64,000 bases of DNA from positions 48,565,587-48,629,586 of the forward strand of contig CM057833.1 in the NCBI GenBank assembly GCA_030068075.1. The letters run 5' to 3'. Positions within the stretch are counted from its first letter, which is position 1, and each line of letters begins with the position of its first letter. The position numbers and the translations under genes were made by a program. The stretch comes from Paguma larvata (lineage: Eukaryota > Chordata > Mammalia > Carnivora > Viverridae). Positions 22,690 through 33,215 of the stretch are shown here, in pieces. The notes beneath the pieces are model-generated. The model had not been told where the DNA came from and searched no databases. It was given only the letters and a program-made list of their open reading frames with translations.

Positions 22690-23375
22690 ACCAAGGATCC
22701 AACTGAAGGATTTTTTTTAAGCCACTAAATTATGCCTGAAGAAAGTAGAAAGAAGAGAAAGATAAACAGAAAGAAAAATAATGAAAGATAAAGCAAACAT
22801 ACAATAGAGGTCAACAAAGTCATAAATTGGTACTTTGAAGCAAACAATAAAATTGAATACTTTGAGGAGAATGACCCAAAAAGGGCAGCTTCAATACATA
22901 TGAAGCAATGTCAGGAATAAAAAGAAGGATATAACTCTAGATAAAGTAGTCACTAAAAATGATATGATAAAAGAAGTTTATTAAAATAGTTTTATCCCAA
23001 CGAACTAGAAAACATTGACCAAATATTTGATCAAATTCCTTAAAAATACTAACCCTGGACAAAATCAAAATCTGAGTGGTCTATCAAAATGAAAAAATGA
23101 TAAACCTTCCCGCCGAGGAAACTCCTGGCCCTAATGTCTCCAACAGTGACTTCTACCAAACATATAAAGAAGGAGGGATGCTAACAGTTCATTACTTTTT
23201 TAGAAAATAGAAAAAGAGAAATCCATCTAACTGTTTCACCCTGATGCCAAAACTTGACCATGATATTACAGGGGAAAAAAAAGTTTAGGCCAAACTTATT
23301 CATGAACAGAGATGCAAAACATTTAAACAAAATGTTAACACTGAATCTGGCTTTATAGTAAAAGGCCGTACGGTA
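22690..23375 (+). mobile_element. Second L1 ORF2 fragment (internal region), out of order
   Basis: 'taaattggtactttgaagca', 'tatgaagcaatgtcaggaat', 'cccgccgaggaaactcctgg', 'ccaaacttattcatgaacag' and 'tagtaaaaggccgtacggta' follow the order of the L1 ORF2 linker and RT core. This part lies upstream of the 20590-22600 piece in an intact L1, yet follows it here. It is therefore a separate insertion or a rearranged copy. Frames are broken. Confidence 0.7.
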
Positions 23376-26000
23376 CAACCATTTTGGTTTTCTTCCCGTA
23401 ATGCTAGGTTACCTTCGCATCCCCAAATCAAAGTGATTTAGCATATCCACAGAAGGAAGGAGAACGTTTGCTTGGGATAAATCACTGAGGTATAGATTTT
23501 TATTTTGTGCACTTATCTGAACTTGGGTTATACTTCATGTTAAAAAATTAATATAATGATGTCCCTCAAGGCAGAGCATGCGATCTTAAAATACACACAT
23601 CTCTTACAACTAAAGATACCGGTCAATCTGAAATTTTTAAAAGTGAATCCCATGGCCAAGCTTGCAAGGAAGAAAGAGAAATCCTTGGGTTCTAGAAACG
23701 GCAGAACTGAGACAGTGGTGGTAGCATCTAATGAATCAGAGGCAGCCCAGCAGGTGGAGGTTGGGGATGGGGACTACGTGCCTGTACAGGTAACAGGGCC
23801 CCAGGTGTTACTGCTGGTGCTGGTTTAAGGTGTGCAGGGGATTAAAAGCTCAATTTTAAGCCACAGATGCTTGTGAGGCTTTGAAGTCTAGGAGGCAGTA
23901 AGTTGTTAAATGTCGGAAGCAAAGGGAAAACCAAGCAAGCTAGAGACTGAAACTGGCGTGTCCGGCATGGTTGGGTTTAAAGACTGTCCGCAGAGGCTTG
24001 AGCCCCACAGAACTCTGGGCTGCCCTCCACGGTAGCGCTCTCCCCAGTAAGAACGGCATTTTCAGTGTATCTACCTGTCTTTCCCGTCTAAACTCAGGGA
24101 GGGAAACATTTCTGTATCCTCAGAAAAGACATGCCACGAACAAGCTATTGAACCATCAGTGACCGTGTCCCATGGTGGGAGGCCAAGGGAGGAATCTGCT
24201 CAGGCTCGAGGCATGATGGAAAAGCAGGGGAGCCTGGGGACGTTGGCAGGATGTGCTAAGGGAGAGATGGCCCTCTGAGGAGCCGTCTGGAGAGGCGCGA
24301 GGAAGGGGTGATACTGGGAACATAGGCAATAGAAGAAGTTGGGATTTTGGGGGTCCAAGACCGCCCTCTTGCTTTCAGGGTCTGGTTCTCTGCATCACAA
24401 TTTGAGCGATGGATGGTTAGGTAAGTCCTTCCTCCTCCTGTCACCCCAGCCTCCCGCACCCTGGCCCTGTGAGCCCCTGGCAATGTGATATCAACAACCC
24501 ACGCCCTGAGCTAAGATCTGAATTCTTGCCTCTTTTCTCATCAGAACTGGGTCTACTCAGCTGGAGCAAACCAGGAAGTCTTTGCACCGTGAGTCCATAA
24601 ATTCTGTGCTTTCGGATGCTTGGAGCACCTCTCTCTGGATCTGTGAAAGATCACTTAAAATCTCTCCTTCCAGAGGTAAACGACCACCTGGCAGATGAAA
24701 GAAACATCTCCACTGCAAGCAAAGCCCTTGCCCATGCCAGGTGCCAGCGACAAGAGCCCTCGCCTGGCTCACCCTCCTTTCTGAATGGCATTTGGCATCA
24801 TTGCCAAGTGTTCCTAAGGAGCACGCGGTCATCCTGTCCGTCACACACTTGCACATCTGGAGCAGACAGGGAGCGGAGGGGCATGCCCCAGGCTCACGCT
24901 CCTAAGGCTACTTCTTGATACCTACTCGCTTTTAATTTTCATGGAGGCCGAAGCACCACCAGAAACATCCCCAAACCTGACTCTTAGAAACTGAAAGGAG
25001 GGTAAGGAAGATCCCTGAACTAGCTACATGCTCCTTTTTAATAACCCGAATATAGCTGGAGGAGGCGTAGTTCCAATGTTACCTAAAAAGGAAGCGAGGC
25101 GGACACAAAATAATCAAAATAATCTCAGGTGAACACGTGGCAGACTCTAGCATGCACAGAAAAAAACACAAAAACTAAAACAAAACAAAACCAAAAACAC
25201 CTGGTGGAAACTGACCAGCACAGCACGGTGTATCTTCCAAATAGTGTAGAATGTGTATGCCTACTCTGTTTTCCAAATACGTCTATAACTGGTATGCCTC
25301 TGCTGCCCATATTTTGAAAAATACCAATTCACAATTTCTTTCGATGTAGAAGAATATTTAATGGCGCAAGAAATATTCATGATATAGTATTAAATGAAAA
25401 CAACAGTCCGTGTGTGTGTGTGTTTTGATTACTTTTTTATAGAACCATCTGAAATTGACGGGGTTCAAAAGAAAATGGCTTCCTTTTGATCAATCCCTCC
25501 CTTCAAACGTATTCTGTTGAATCTCCCTTCCGTGCTTCTGTGATATTTTGGAAAGATGCCTTCACTTTCCTGTTACGAACATGTTCTCCATAATTACAAC
25601 TCCTTTTCAGGCTTTAGAAGGCCCTTCCCCCTACCCATTTCCTGCTGCTTCTGGCTTCTTTAGGGCGAGGCGGGTGGGGGAAAGGCCAACGCACATTTGG
25701 TAAGGAAATAGCACGGACGTATTTATTATCCTGTACTCTAGTTTGGCAGGCTGAGCTGGCACCTCTTACTCAAATAATGAGAACAGCAGCTCCTACGAGG
25801 TGAGTTGTTTGTATGCACCAGGCGGGGCGCTCATCGGGTTGGTAACACGGAAGTCGTCTCTAACTTTGGTAGGCACTGTCTCTCAAATTGGGGGTAGGAG
25901 CCGGAGGGTGAGATGGGACAAGAGAACAAAGGGTGAGAGCAATTTGTTCCAGAAGCTTGGCTTTACAAGGGCAGCCATAGGAAAGGTTTTCTATAACGAG
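23376..26000. other. No gene seen; mostly unclassified, small L1 and simple repeats
   Basis: Near 23460-23545 the minus strand resembles an old L1 3' piece. A (GT)n occurs near 25411-25424, an A/C-rich tract near 25158-25199, and a decayed L1ME-like piece ('attcatgatatagtattaaa') near 25368-25405. The 90-codon ORF at 23556-23828 is not recognised and lacks support. Confidence 0.4.
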
Positions 26001-26004
26001 AATG

Positions 26005-26418
26005 CATTGGTTTGCCAGGGGGTAACCGAGCACCACAGGCTGGGGGCTTAAGTAACGGGCATGTGTTTTCTCGTGGTCCCATAGGCTCGAAGTCTGAGAT
26101 CCGGGCTTGGCAGGTTTTGGGTTTTGGTGGCCTCTCTCCCCTGACTTGCAGATGACCCTCTCACTATGTCCTCCCGGGGTCTTCCCTGTGTGCCCGCACA
26201 CCTCCCCTCAGAGCCAAATTCCCTCTTCTTACAAGGACACCAGTCAGACTGGACTGTGGTCTACCTTAAAGTCTTCATGTGAAGTAAAGCACCTCTTTAA
26301 AGGCCCTGTCTCCAAATATACTCACATTCTGCTATGCTGAGGGTTATGGCTTCAACTATGAATTGGGGCGGGGGCGGGGGGGAGGGGAGGGAGGGGATAC
26401 AATTCAGCCCATGACAGA
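26005..26418 (-). mobile_element. MLT1-type MaLR LTR, reversed
   Basis: 'gagcaccacaggctgggggc', 'ttcttacaaggacaccagtc', 'aaaggccctgtctccaaata' and 'cagcccatgaca' follow the reversed MLT1 order. Diverged solo LTR without coding capacity. It now contains the G-rich tract at 26365-26396. Confidence 0.8.
26365..26396 (+). other. G-quadruplex-type tract
   Basis: Six or more G runs of 3-8 separated by single C or A within 32 bp, satisfying the G3+N1-7 four-run rule. It arose inside the MLT1 LTR. Confidence 0.75.
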
Positions 26419-26477
26419 CAGGGACATTTTCTTCTTTCAGTATACAAGAGGCAATATGATTTTGTGTGTGATAAAAC

Positions 26478-26675
26478 TCTTTCCTTTTTTGTTTATTTTA
26501 TTTAAATTCAGGTTAGTTAACATACAGTGTGGTCACGGCTTCCAGGGAGTCATCTCTTACACATGACACCCAGCGCTCATCCCAACAGGCGCCCTCCTTC
26601 GTGTGCGTCACACATTTAACCCATCCCCCCGCCCACCTCCCCTCCAGCAACCCTCAATTCGTTCTGTGCTGTTAA
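26478..26675 (-). mobile_element. L1 3' UTR fragment
   Basis: 'aaattcaggttagttaacat', 'acacccagcgctcatcccaa' and 'acccatccccccgcccacct' are the reversed carnivore L1 3' UTR, the same text as at 60.3 kb. Confidence 0.85.
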
Positions 26676-26934
26676 GAGAAGAGACAATGTTTTTAAGGAC
26701 TGTAGAAAGAGCTCAGAGAAAGAGAGCACCACCGATAGAGGGAAAGCCCCGAGGCCGACAGAGGGGGTAGGAAGCAGAGCCCTGGGTGAGAGGAGCCCCG
26801 GGCAGAAGGGAGGCCTCCGCTTGCTTCAGATTGTACTGGGAGAAACTGGAGCCTGCCGGCGGGGCCGAGGACAAGCGGGTCTGGGGGCTTAAACTGGAAC
26901 CATTTTGAGGGCAGTCTGGCCACATAAGTCAAAA
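26676..26934. other. No feature recognised
   Basis: Unique-looking sequence between two L1 pieces. Short minus ORFs are not supported. Confidence 0.5.
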
Positions 26935-27445
26935 GCCTTAAAAATTATGCCTATAAATTGAACTAGAAATTCCAAGTCAGTGAAGTGATCCCAAGGAAAT
27001 CATGAGAGGTGCGCCCGAGGACCTAGTAATAATGACTAATCAGACAGAACCGCAGGGTTGTTTATAACCTCAAAAGGGCAGAAAACAACCTCCATAGCCA
27101 AACAGAGAGGAATAGATAAACTAGGGTACGTTCTCAAGATGAAACATAACAGTAAGACTCTGAGAGTGTCTGCAGCCACTAGTTACACAAGTGTGCTTAT
27201 TAAGACAGAATGATGGGGACAGCATAGCCTTCTATGAGGAGATGAGGGGCAGACAATTATACAAAGAATAATCATGCTTCTAAAAAGGCAGTAGATACAT
27301 AAAAGAGGAACGAGAGCCCCCGAGTGTGGGAGGCAAAGGTTAGCTGTGGTTATCTCCGGGTGGTAGGATTTAGGGAGCTAATTATTTTCTTTTTGCTCAC
27401 CTATAGTTTCTAATTTTTGCCACGGAGAACACATTACTTAAGCAA
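26935..27445 (+). mobile_element. Old L1ME-type 3' end
   Basis: 'aatgactaatcagacag', 'ggttgtttataacctcaaaa', 'ctgtggttatctccgggtgg' and 'aggatttagggagctaatta' match the end of ancient L1ME elements (the 'gtggttatctctgggtggtgggatt' type box). Highly diverged. Confidence 0.6.
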
Positions 27446-28139
27446 CACAGGGGAGAGGAGGGAGCAATAAAATGTTTTATTTTAATGCAACACCTGTATT
27501 TCTTTTCAGGGCTATTTTCTATAAAGACACCAATTTCTATTACTTGAGCGTAGTGTGTAAATGATTCCGACTCCTGGAAAAGAATAAAGGAGATCGGAAC
27601 GCGCTCCCTGCGGCCCAAGATGCTCGTGCGGCATCCCTGGGGCCTTAGGACAGCGTTTTGCACACAGTAGGCCCACAAACAACCGGTGAGGGAAAATGAT
27701 CGAATAAGTTGCTGGGGGAAGGAAAGGTTACTAGGCTTCCCCACAAGTGAGAAAATCACTCTCACGGCAGCCTCCAGATGAGGTGTAAAGTCACGCCTTA
27801 GTAAACAACAAATGACCACACGCCGTTGTCCCTGATGTGGCTCCGGAGTCGTCAAAATCTAGAATATTCTGTCTCTAAAGGTTTTGAGCCTGTGAGAACG
27901 TGGATGCCAACTCCCCCCCCTCCCCGACTGCTCAGACTGCTGATCAAACTGGATTCCAGCCCCCCTCAGAGGCGAGGCGTTTGCTTTCCAGAAAGCCTCT
28001 GAGGCCAAAAGGCTTTGGTATTGATGATGGATCTTCCTCAGAAATGTTCCATCTTCTTTTCAGGCACGTTGTCATCACCACTGTATCCTGGAGGCATTAC
28101 TTAGATGTCATGAAACAACAGCCTTTTAAATTCATGTTA
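27446..28139. other. No gene or repeat recognised
   Basis: Unique-looking sequence with a small C-run near 27912. A 152-codon minus ORF (27855-27397) overlaps the L1ME remnant and is rejected. Confidence 0.45.
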
Positions 28140-28450
28140 TGGGCCGGTCTGGCTATTTAATCTCGTCCTTAAATGTTAATGTTTCTGATGCTATGGAGGG
28201 GAAGGGAATGGAAGAATATTCCTGAAATAGGGGATGAGTCTAATGTCTTTTATCTGCCAGAGACCAGCCGAGACTGAAGATATTTATTGGTTCGGTACTT
28301 CAGCAACATGGTATTAATTGTCTTGGAGTGTTTTGATAGGTAGTTAGCGCACGGGTATTAATGAAAACAGCCCCACTTCGTTTTAAAATTAACTGCTTGG
28401 CCATTGAGCAATAGGAGCTGATAAATGATGGCAATAAATTTGTGATGGAG
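28140..28450. other. Repeat-free AT-rich block, candidate conserved non-coding element
   Basis: Holds several homeodomain-type TTAATT/TAAT cores ('ggtattaattg', 'gggtattaatg', 'aaaattaactg') and no repeat remnants. It lies about 19 kb downstream of a developmental transcription factor gene. Enhancer function is only inferred. Confidence 0.3.
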
Positions 28451-28904
28451 ATTTATGTGCTCGTAACTCAGCGCCCGGCTGTGGGCATGCTCAGATGGGG
28501 CGGGGAGATAAGAAATTCCAAAAAGCAGCTTTATTCAAAAGAGCAGTTCTCCCAAATCATCGCTGAGTCCGTTAGCAGTCGCCCCTTTCTGGGGTGCCAC
28601 AGGTTGGTGGAAACTCGGCCTCCCAGGCGCCGGGGGCAGGTCCCAGGCCATCCCGCTGGTGAAATGCCTCCTGACGTGTGACAGGGCGTTTCCCGGGTGC
28701 CCGCGGGGACTCCTAGGCACATTTGGTTGTGCCGCCTGGGGAAGAGCCTTCATTCACCTGCGCTTCTGGAAAGCAGTTCCTCCCGGGCCATCTTGGCTAA
28801 CAAACTGATACTTCCTCGGAGCTGCGCCCTTGCTAAGACCATGGAAAAGTCTACCCGGATGGAGACAGCAAGGAGGGAAGGAAATCTTTCTAGCTCGGTT
28901 GTTG
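28451..28904. other. No feature recognised
   Basis: GC-richer unique-looking sequence. Overlapping short ORFs on both strands are unsupported. Confidence 0.45.
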
Positions 28905-29060
28905 TCAGGCTCTGGGCCGGGTGCCTAATTTACATAATTCCTTTTAATCTCCACAACAATCTGAGAGGTGGTGCTTATTAACCTATTATTAACTCAGTTT
29001 TGATGAGGAGGAAGCTGAAACTCATAAACTGAAGTGCCTTGCCCTGGGCCCGTGCATTCC
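28905..29060 (-). repeat. MIR SINE fragment
   Basis: 'aattccttttaatctccaca', 'caatctgagaggtggtgctt' and 'tgatgaggaggaagctgaaa' are reversed MIR boxes. Confidence 0.7.
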
Positions 29061-29097
29061 GCTTGTATGGAGACCACGTGACAGGGAGAACGCGGGT

Positions 29098-29290
29098 TGT
29101 GGGGCTAGAATTTGAATCCCAGGTATGCCACTCACTAGCTGGGTAATTTTTAAAACCATATTTAACTTTTCTATGCCCACGGTTTTTTGTCGTTGTTGGT
29201 TCTGTTTTTTATTCGTCAACAGAAGATGATAACACAGTCATGGTAGGATTCTTGGGGAGGTTAAATTACTTAATAAAAGTCGAGTGGGCT
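29098..29290 (+). repeat. MIR SINE fragment
   Basis: 'agaatttgaatcccaggtat', 'gccactcactagctgggtaa' and 'aggattcttggggaggttaa' are forward MIR boxes with an inserted T-rich stretch. Confidence 0.7.
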
Positions 29291-29860
29291 AGTTCCTCAG
29301 ATTCCACCACTAACAGAAGTCATTCTCACTGCACATTCTCTGAAGCAGAAGTCATCCCGCCGCAGGAGGACTGGTGGGGACCATGACAAAGACGTAGGAA
29401 AGGAAGTTCATTTCCAGGCCGTAGGACTGGCTAAGGTCTCCCAACACTAGGGCAGCTACTGACAGTAGGGTTAGGACATTGGAGACTGTTGGGAGACAGA
29501 ATACAGTTTAGCAGTAGAGACGATGTACTCTAGCTGGAGGACACTGATGCAGCACCCACCCTGGAAATATTTAGGATTCAGGAAAACCAACATGAAATTG
29601 GAGGATGAGGGTATGGAGGTGCCAAAAAAAAAAAAAAAGAAAGAAAGAAAGAAAGAAAGAAAAAAAAGATGTCTACCCTCAGGAAGTCCCACAAGGAAGA
29701 CAGTGAATAGGCTAGACACTGATGAGTATCTATTCCCAGAACAGCCTGGAGGAGAGGCTCCTAAGCCATAAGGAAAAGGTTCATGGAGAAGCTAGCCCCA
29801 GAAATGAGCCTTAGAAGCCAGCAGCAGCTGTTCAGGAAAAGAGAGAAGATGTCCCTGCCA
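29291..29860. other. No gene seen; (AAAG)n microsatellite
   Basis: A poly(A)/(GAAA)n tract at about 29624-29668 is the only clear feature. The Lys-rich ORF through it (29523-29771) is an artefact of the repeat. Confidence 0.6.
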
Positions 29861-29861
29861 C

Positions 29862-30305
29862 TGTCCTACTTAAAATCTCGTTCCATTCAGTAACACGGTA
29901 TATACAAGGAGCCGCATTCACGATTTACCTCCTACTCCCATCCCCACACTCATTCCTTGTCACCCTCTGCCTCACGCCTTTGGCTCCAGCAACGCCAACT
30001 GCTGTGTCGCCTACACACTCATGCTGCTTGCTAGCGTTTACTTTAGATTATACACTCCTTTCTGCCTAAAATACGCTGCCATCATTTAGGGTAGCTAAAC
30101 CTTCAAGAGTCTTTTAGCGACTCTTTTCTGCCTCCCTATCAGGTCTTAGGTGTCACTCATGGACACCCCTCTGTGTATCTCATCATCGTGCTTATGACCT
30201 TGTATTAGATTTAACTATGTGTCTTTTCCTCACTAGACAGCGGGCTAGTATTCTTATTTATAGTCAAAACATCCAGCACTTAGCTACTGCTTTATAAATA
30301 CTTCC
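29862..30305 (+). repeat. L2 LINE 3' region
   Basis: 'ctcacgcctttggctccagc', 'tactttagattatacactcc', 'atctcatcatcgtgcttatg' and 'ccagcacttagctactgctt' follow the 3' part of L2. Diverged and inactive. Confidence 0.65.
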
Positions 30306-30344
30306 ATTGTATTGTACTGTTGTGTGTATTATATTGTGTCATGT

Positions 30345-30815
30345 TGTACTGTAATTCCAGTATAGGTACCATACAGTGTTATATTAGTGCCAGGGGTCCA
30401 ATATGGTGATTCAACATTTCATGCATCACCCAGTGCTCATCACAAGTGCTCTCCTTAATTCCCATCACCTATTTCACCCATCCCCCTCTGGTGACCATCA
30501 ATTTTTTCTCTATAGTCAAAAGTTGTTTCTTGGTCTGCCTCTCCCCTTTTTTCCCCTATGCTCATTTGTTTCTTAAATTCCACATATGAGTGAAATCATA
30601 CAGTATTTGTCTTTCTCTGACTTATTTCACTTAATTATACTTTCTAGCTCTGTGCATGTCATTGCAAACGGCAAGACTCCATTATTTTTTATGGCTGCAT
30701 AATATTCCATTGCATATGCATTTATCTATATATATGCTATATCTTCTTATCCATTCACTTGGGCTGCTTCCATAATTTGGCTCTTGTAATAAATACATTT
30801 TGTAGCGATTGGTTG
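30345..30815 (-). mobile_element. L1 3' end (ORF2 end plus 3' UTR)
   Basis: 'catcacccagtgctcatcac', 'ttaaattccacatatgagtg', 'gtctttctctgacttatttc', 'tggctgcataatattccatt' and 'ggctgcttccataatttggc' are the reversed carnivore L1 3' end. Truncated. Confidence 0.9.
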
Positions 30816-30870
30816 CTAAAGGTAGACAAATTTAAATTAAATACTTCTTTCCTCCTTACAGTTATCAGAT

Positions 30871-31074
30871 AGACACAGGACACCCAGTTAAATCGGAATT
30901 TGGATTTAATTTTGAATTTTAGTTAAGAACAAAAAAATTTTTGGAAACACATCGCAAATGTTACATTGGACACACTTATACTAAACAGCATGTGTCTCAA
31001 ATATTTCATGGGACATACTTACACAAAAAATTGTTATTTATCTGAAATTCAAATTTAACTGGCATCCTGTATTT
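30871..31074. mobile_element. Palindromic DNA-transposon-type MITE
   Basis: Left arm 'ggacacccagttaaatcgga' is the imperfect reverse complement of right arm 'aaatttaactggcatcct'. Inner arms also pair ('catgggacatactta' against 'ttggacacacttatac'). It is about 200 bp and has no ORF, typical of an old non-autonomous DNA transposon. I recognise the sequence type but am not sure of the family name. Confidence 0.65.
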
Positions 31075-31340
31075 TTATTTGCTACACCAGATAACCCTAT
31101 GTCTTCTGTTAAATTTGTCGGTACTGAAAAGCCCAAAGGATGTGGAACAAGAGCCTGCTCCTGCTGTTGATGGAAAAACTGTTCGATGCGGTGAACAATT
31201 TAGCAAATATTTTGAAACATAATTAGATAATTATACAAAGATAATGAGAATTAATTCTGGTGTTTGCAATGGCTCAAAGTTAAAAACAACTTAAATGTAC
31301 ACCAATAAGGGGATTGGTTAAATGAAATGGAATTTTTTAA

Positions 31341-31440
31341 TATTATTTTATTTTTTTTAAGTAGGCTCTACACCCAATGTGGGGCTCAAACTCATGATCA
31401 AGAGCTGCATGCCCTACTGACAGAGCCAGCCAGGTCCCCT
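31341..31440 (-). mobile_element. CAN SINE fragment (older carnivore type)
   Basis: Reversed head only: 'taagtaggctctacacccaa', 'tgtggggctcaaactcatga' and 'gacagagccagccaggtccc'. The CT-rich part is missing. Likely an older carnivore SINE subfamily. Confidence 0.75.
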
Positions 31441-31469
31441 GTGAAATAGAATGGGAAATAGAATATGCA

Positions 31470-31735
31470 ATGCAACAGTAAGATTAAGAGCACAGGATCT
31501 GGGGTCAAAATGCCCAGGTTCAAATGCTGGCGGCATAAAATACTGTTTCTGAGATGCTAAGAAAGATAACTTAATTTTTCCATGCCTCAGTGTACACATT
31601 TGTAAAATAGGAATAATACAAACACCTACCCCATAAATTTGGGAAGCTTAAATTATTAACATATGTTCAGGCCTTACAATAGGTCTTGGCCGATAGTAAT
31701 GTTCAAATAAAGATAGCTGTTACTATTATTAATCA
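31470..31735 (+). repeat. MIR SINE, nearly full length
   Basis: 'agattaagagcacaggatct', 'gcccaggttcaaatgctggc', 'catgcctcagtgtacacatt', 'taggaataatacaaacacct' and 'ccgatagtaatgttcaaata' lie in MIR order. Confidence 0.85.
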
Positions 31736-31860
31736 TCATCGTTCTATTGTAGAGTACTATGGTTCCATTAAAAACGACTTGATAGGTTGTTTTATTGATG
31801 TGAGATGTTCCCATTACACAACTGAGGAAAAATGATCAAGACAGCATACATAAAGCATCA

Positions 31861-32265
31861 ATTTAGCAAATAATTTTTGAGCATCTGTTGGGCTACTGTT
31901 AGAAGTTAGCAGCAACAGACAGAGCAAAGAACAAAGCAGATCTAAAGGATCATAAACAGACAAACATTACAGAAAATGCATGCAAATTAAAAGAAAATTA
32001 ACATTCTGATAAGAGTGATAGAGGAAAATATCTAAGAGAGTGTAAGAGGAAAGACCTACTAAGAAAGGGCTATTTTACCTGAAGCTGGAAGAATGAGTGA
32101 AGTTAGCAAGGGCAGAGCTGGAAGAAAAATACTTAGAGGAAAGGAGACAGCATGTGTGAAAGATATAGAGAAAGGGAAATCCAGACAAGTTTAAGGAACC
32201 GGAAGAAGGCAAGTATGGTTGGAGACCAGTGGGAGAATGGAGCAGGTGAAGATGGAGGATAAGTC
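31861..32265 (+). repeat. Ancient interspersed repeat, same family as 10465-10860
   Basis: 'tgagcatctgttgggctact', 'gacagagcaaagaacaaagc', 'gaagctggaagaatgagtga' and a 'gacagcatgtgtgaaagat' box parallel the copies at 46.2 and 61.1 kb. Confidence 0.5.
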
Positions 32266-32404
32266 AGGGTTTGCTCCTAGTGAGCTTTGTAAAAGATCAA
32301 AAGTCAAATTAGGTAGGGTTGAGTGTCAAATTAGGTTGGTCTGTATCCTTAGGTCCTCCAATACAATCTCACCACCTGGATTTTTGTTTTACTGGCTCAA
32401 GAAG

Positions 32405-33215
32405 CTGACTCTTGAAGAAGAACAAAGTTGGGGACACCTGGGTGGCTCAGTCGGTTAAGCATCTGACTTCGGCTCAGGTCATGATCTCACAGTTCGTGGG
32501 TTCAAGCCCTGCATCGGGCTCTGTGCTGACAGCTCAGAGCCTGGAGCCTACTTTGGATTCTGTCTCCCTGTCTCTCTGTCCCTCCCCCACTTGTGCTCTG
32601 TTTCTCTGTCTCTCAAAATTAAATAAACATTTAAAATATTAAAAAAAAGAAGAAGAACGAAGTTAGAGAATTGACACCACCCAAATTCAAGATGTAACTA
32701 TAAAGCCACGGTAACCAAGACAGCATGGTCTTGGCAAAAGAGTAGACAAATAGATAAAGGTAACGGAGCAGAGAGCTCAGATACAGACTCATATAAATAT
32801 AGTCAGCTGACCTTTGACAAATGCGCAAAGGCAAAACAATGGAACAAAGATAGTTTTTTCAACAAATAGTGCGGGAACAACTGGACATCTACAGACAAAA
32901 ACAGATGAATCTCTACACAGACCTTTCGCCCTTCACAAAAATTAACTCAAAGTGAATCATAAACTTCAGTGTAAAATGCAAAACTATGTAACTCCCAGAA
33001 GATAACATAGGAGAAAATCTAGGTGACCTTGTTATTGATAATGACTTTTAAAATACAACCACCAAAGTCATGATCCTTGAAAGAAATAATTGATAAGCTG
33101 GGCTTCATTAAAATTAAAAACTTCGACTGTGTAAAAGACAATGTCAAAAGAATGAGAAGGTGAGCCATAGACTGGGAGAAAATATTTGCAAAAGAAACAC
33201 CTGATAAAAGATTCA
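32405..33215 (+). mobile_element. L1 ORF2 fragment, split by a SINE
   Basis: 'gaagaacaaagtt' begins the L1 text. It resumes after the SINE with 'accaagacagcatggtcttg', 'ctttgacaaatgcgcaaagg', 'ttcattaaaattaaaaactt' and 'gactgggagaaaatatttgc'. C-terminal half of ORF2 with broken frames. Confidence 0.85.
32430..32648 (+). mobile_element. Felid CAN SINE with 16-bp target-site duplication, inside an L1
   Basis: 'ggggacacctgggtggctca' head, complete body and A-rich tail. Target-site duplication GAAGAAGAACAAAGTT (32414-32429) and GAAGAAGAACGAAGTT (32649-32664), one mismatch. Inserted in the L1 ORF2 fragment. Confidence 0.95.

Larger units (their letters stand above)
31235..31860 (+). mobile_element. 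Old L1ME-type fragment, interrupted
   Basis: 'tggtgtttgcaatggctcaa', 'acaacttaaatgtacaccaa' and 'aaggggattggttaaatgaa' run to about 31335. The element seems to resume near 31745 ('gtactatggttccattaaaa'). A CAN SINE fragment and a MIR lie between. Confidence 0.6.

Noticed and set aside
23556..23828. 90-codon plus ORF
   Set aside because: No similarity I can recognise. It lies in intergenic DNA beside L1 remnants and has no splice or poly(A) support.
32430..32510. tRNA-like A and B box sequences, here and in the other SINEs
   Set aside because: They are the tRNA-derived heads of CAN SINEs, without an acceptor stem, and not functional tRNA genes.
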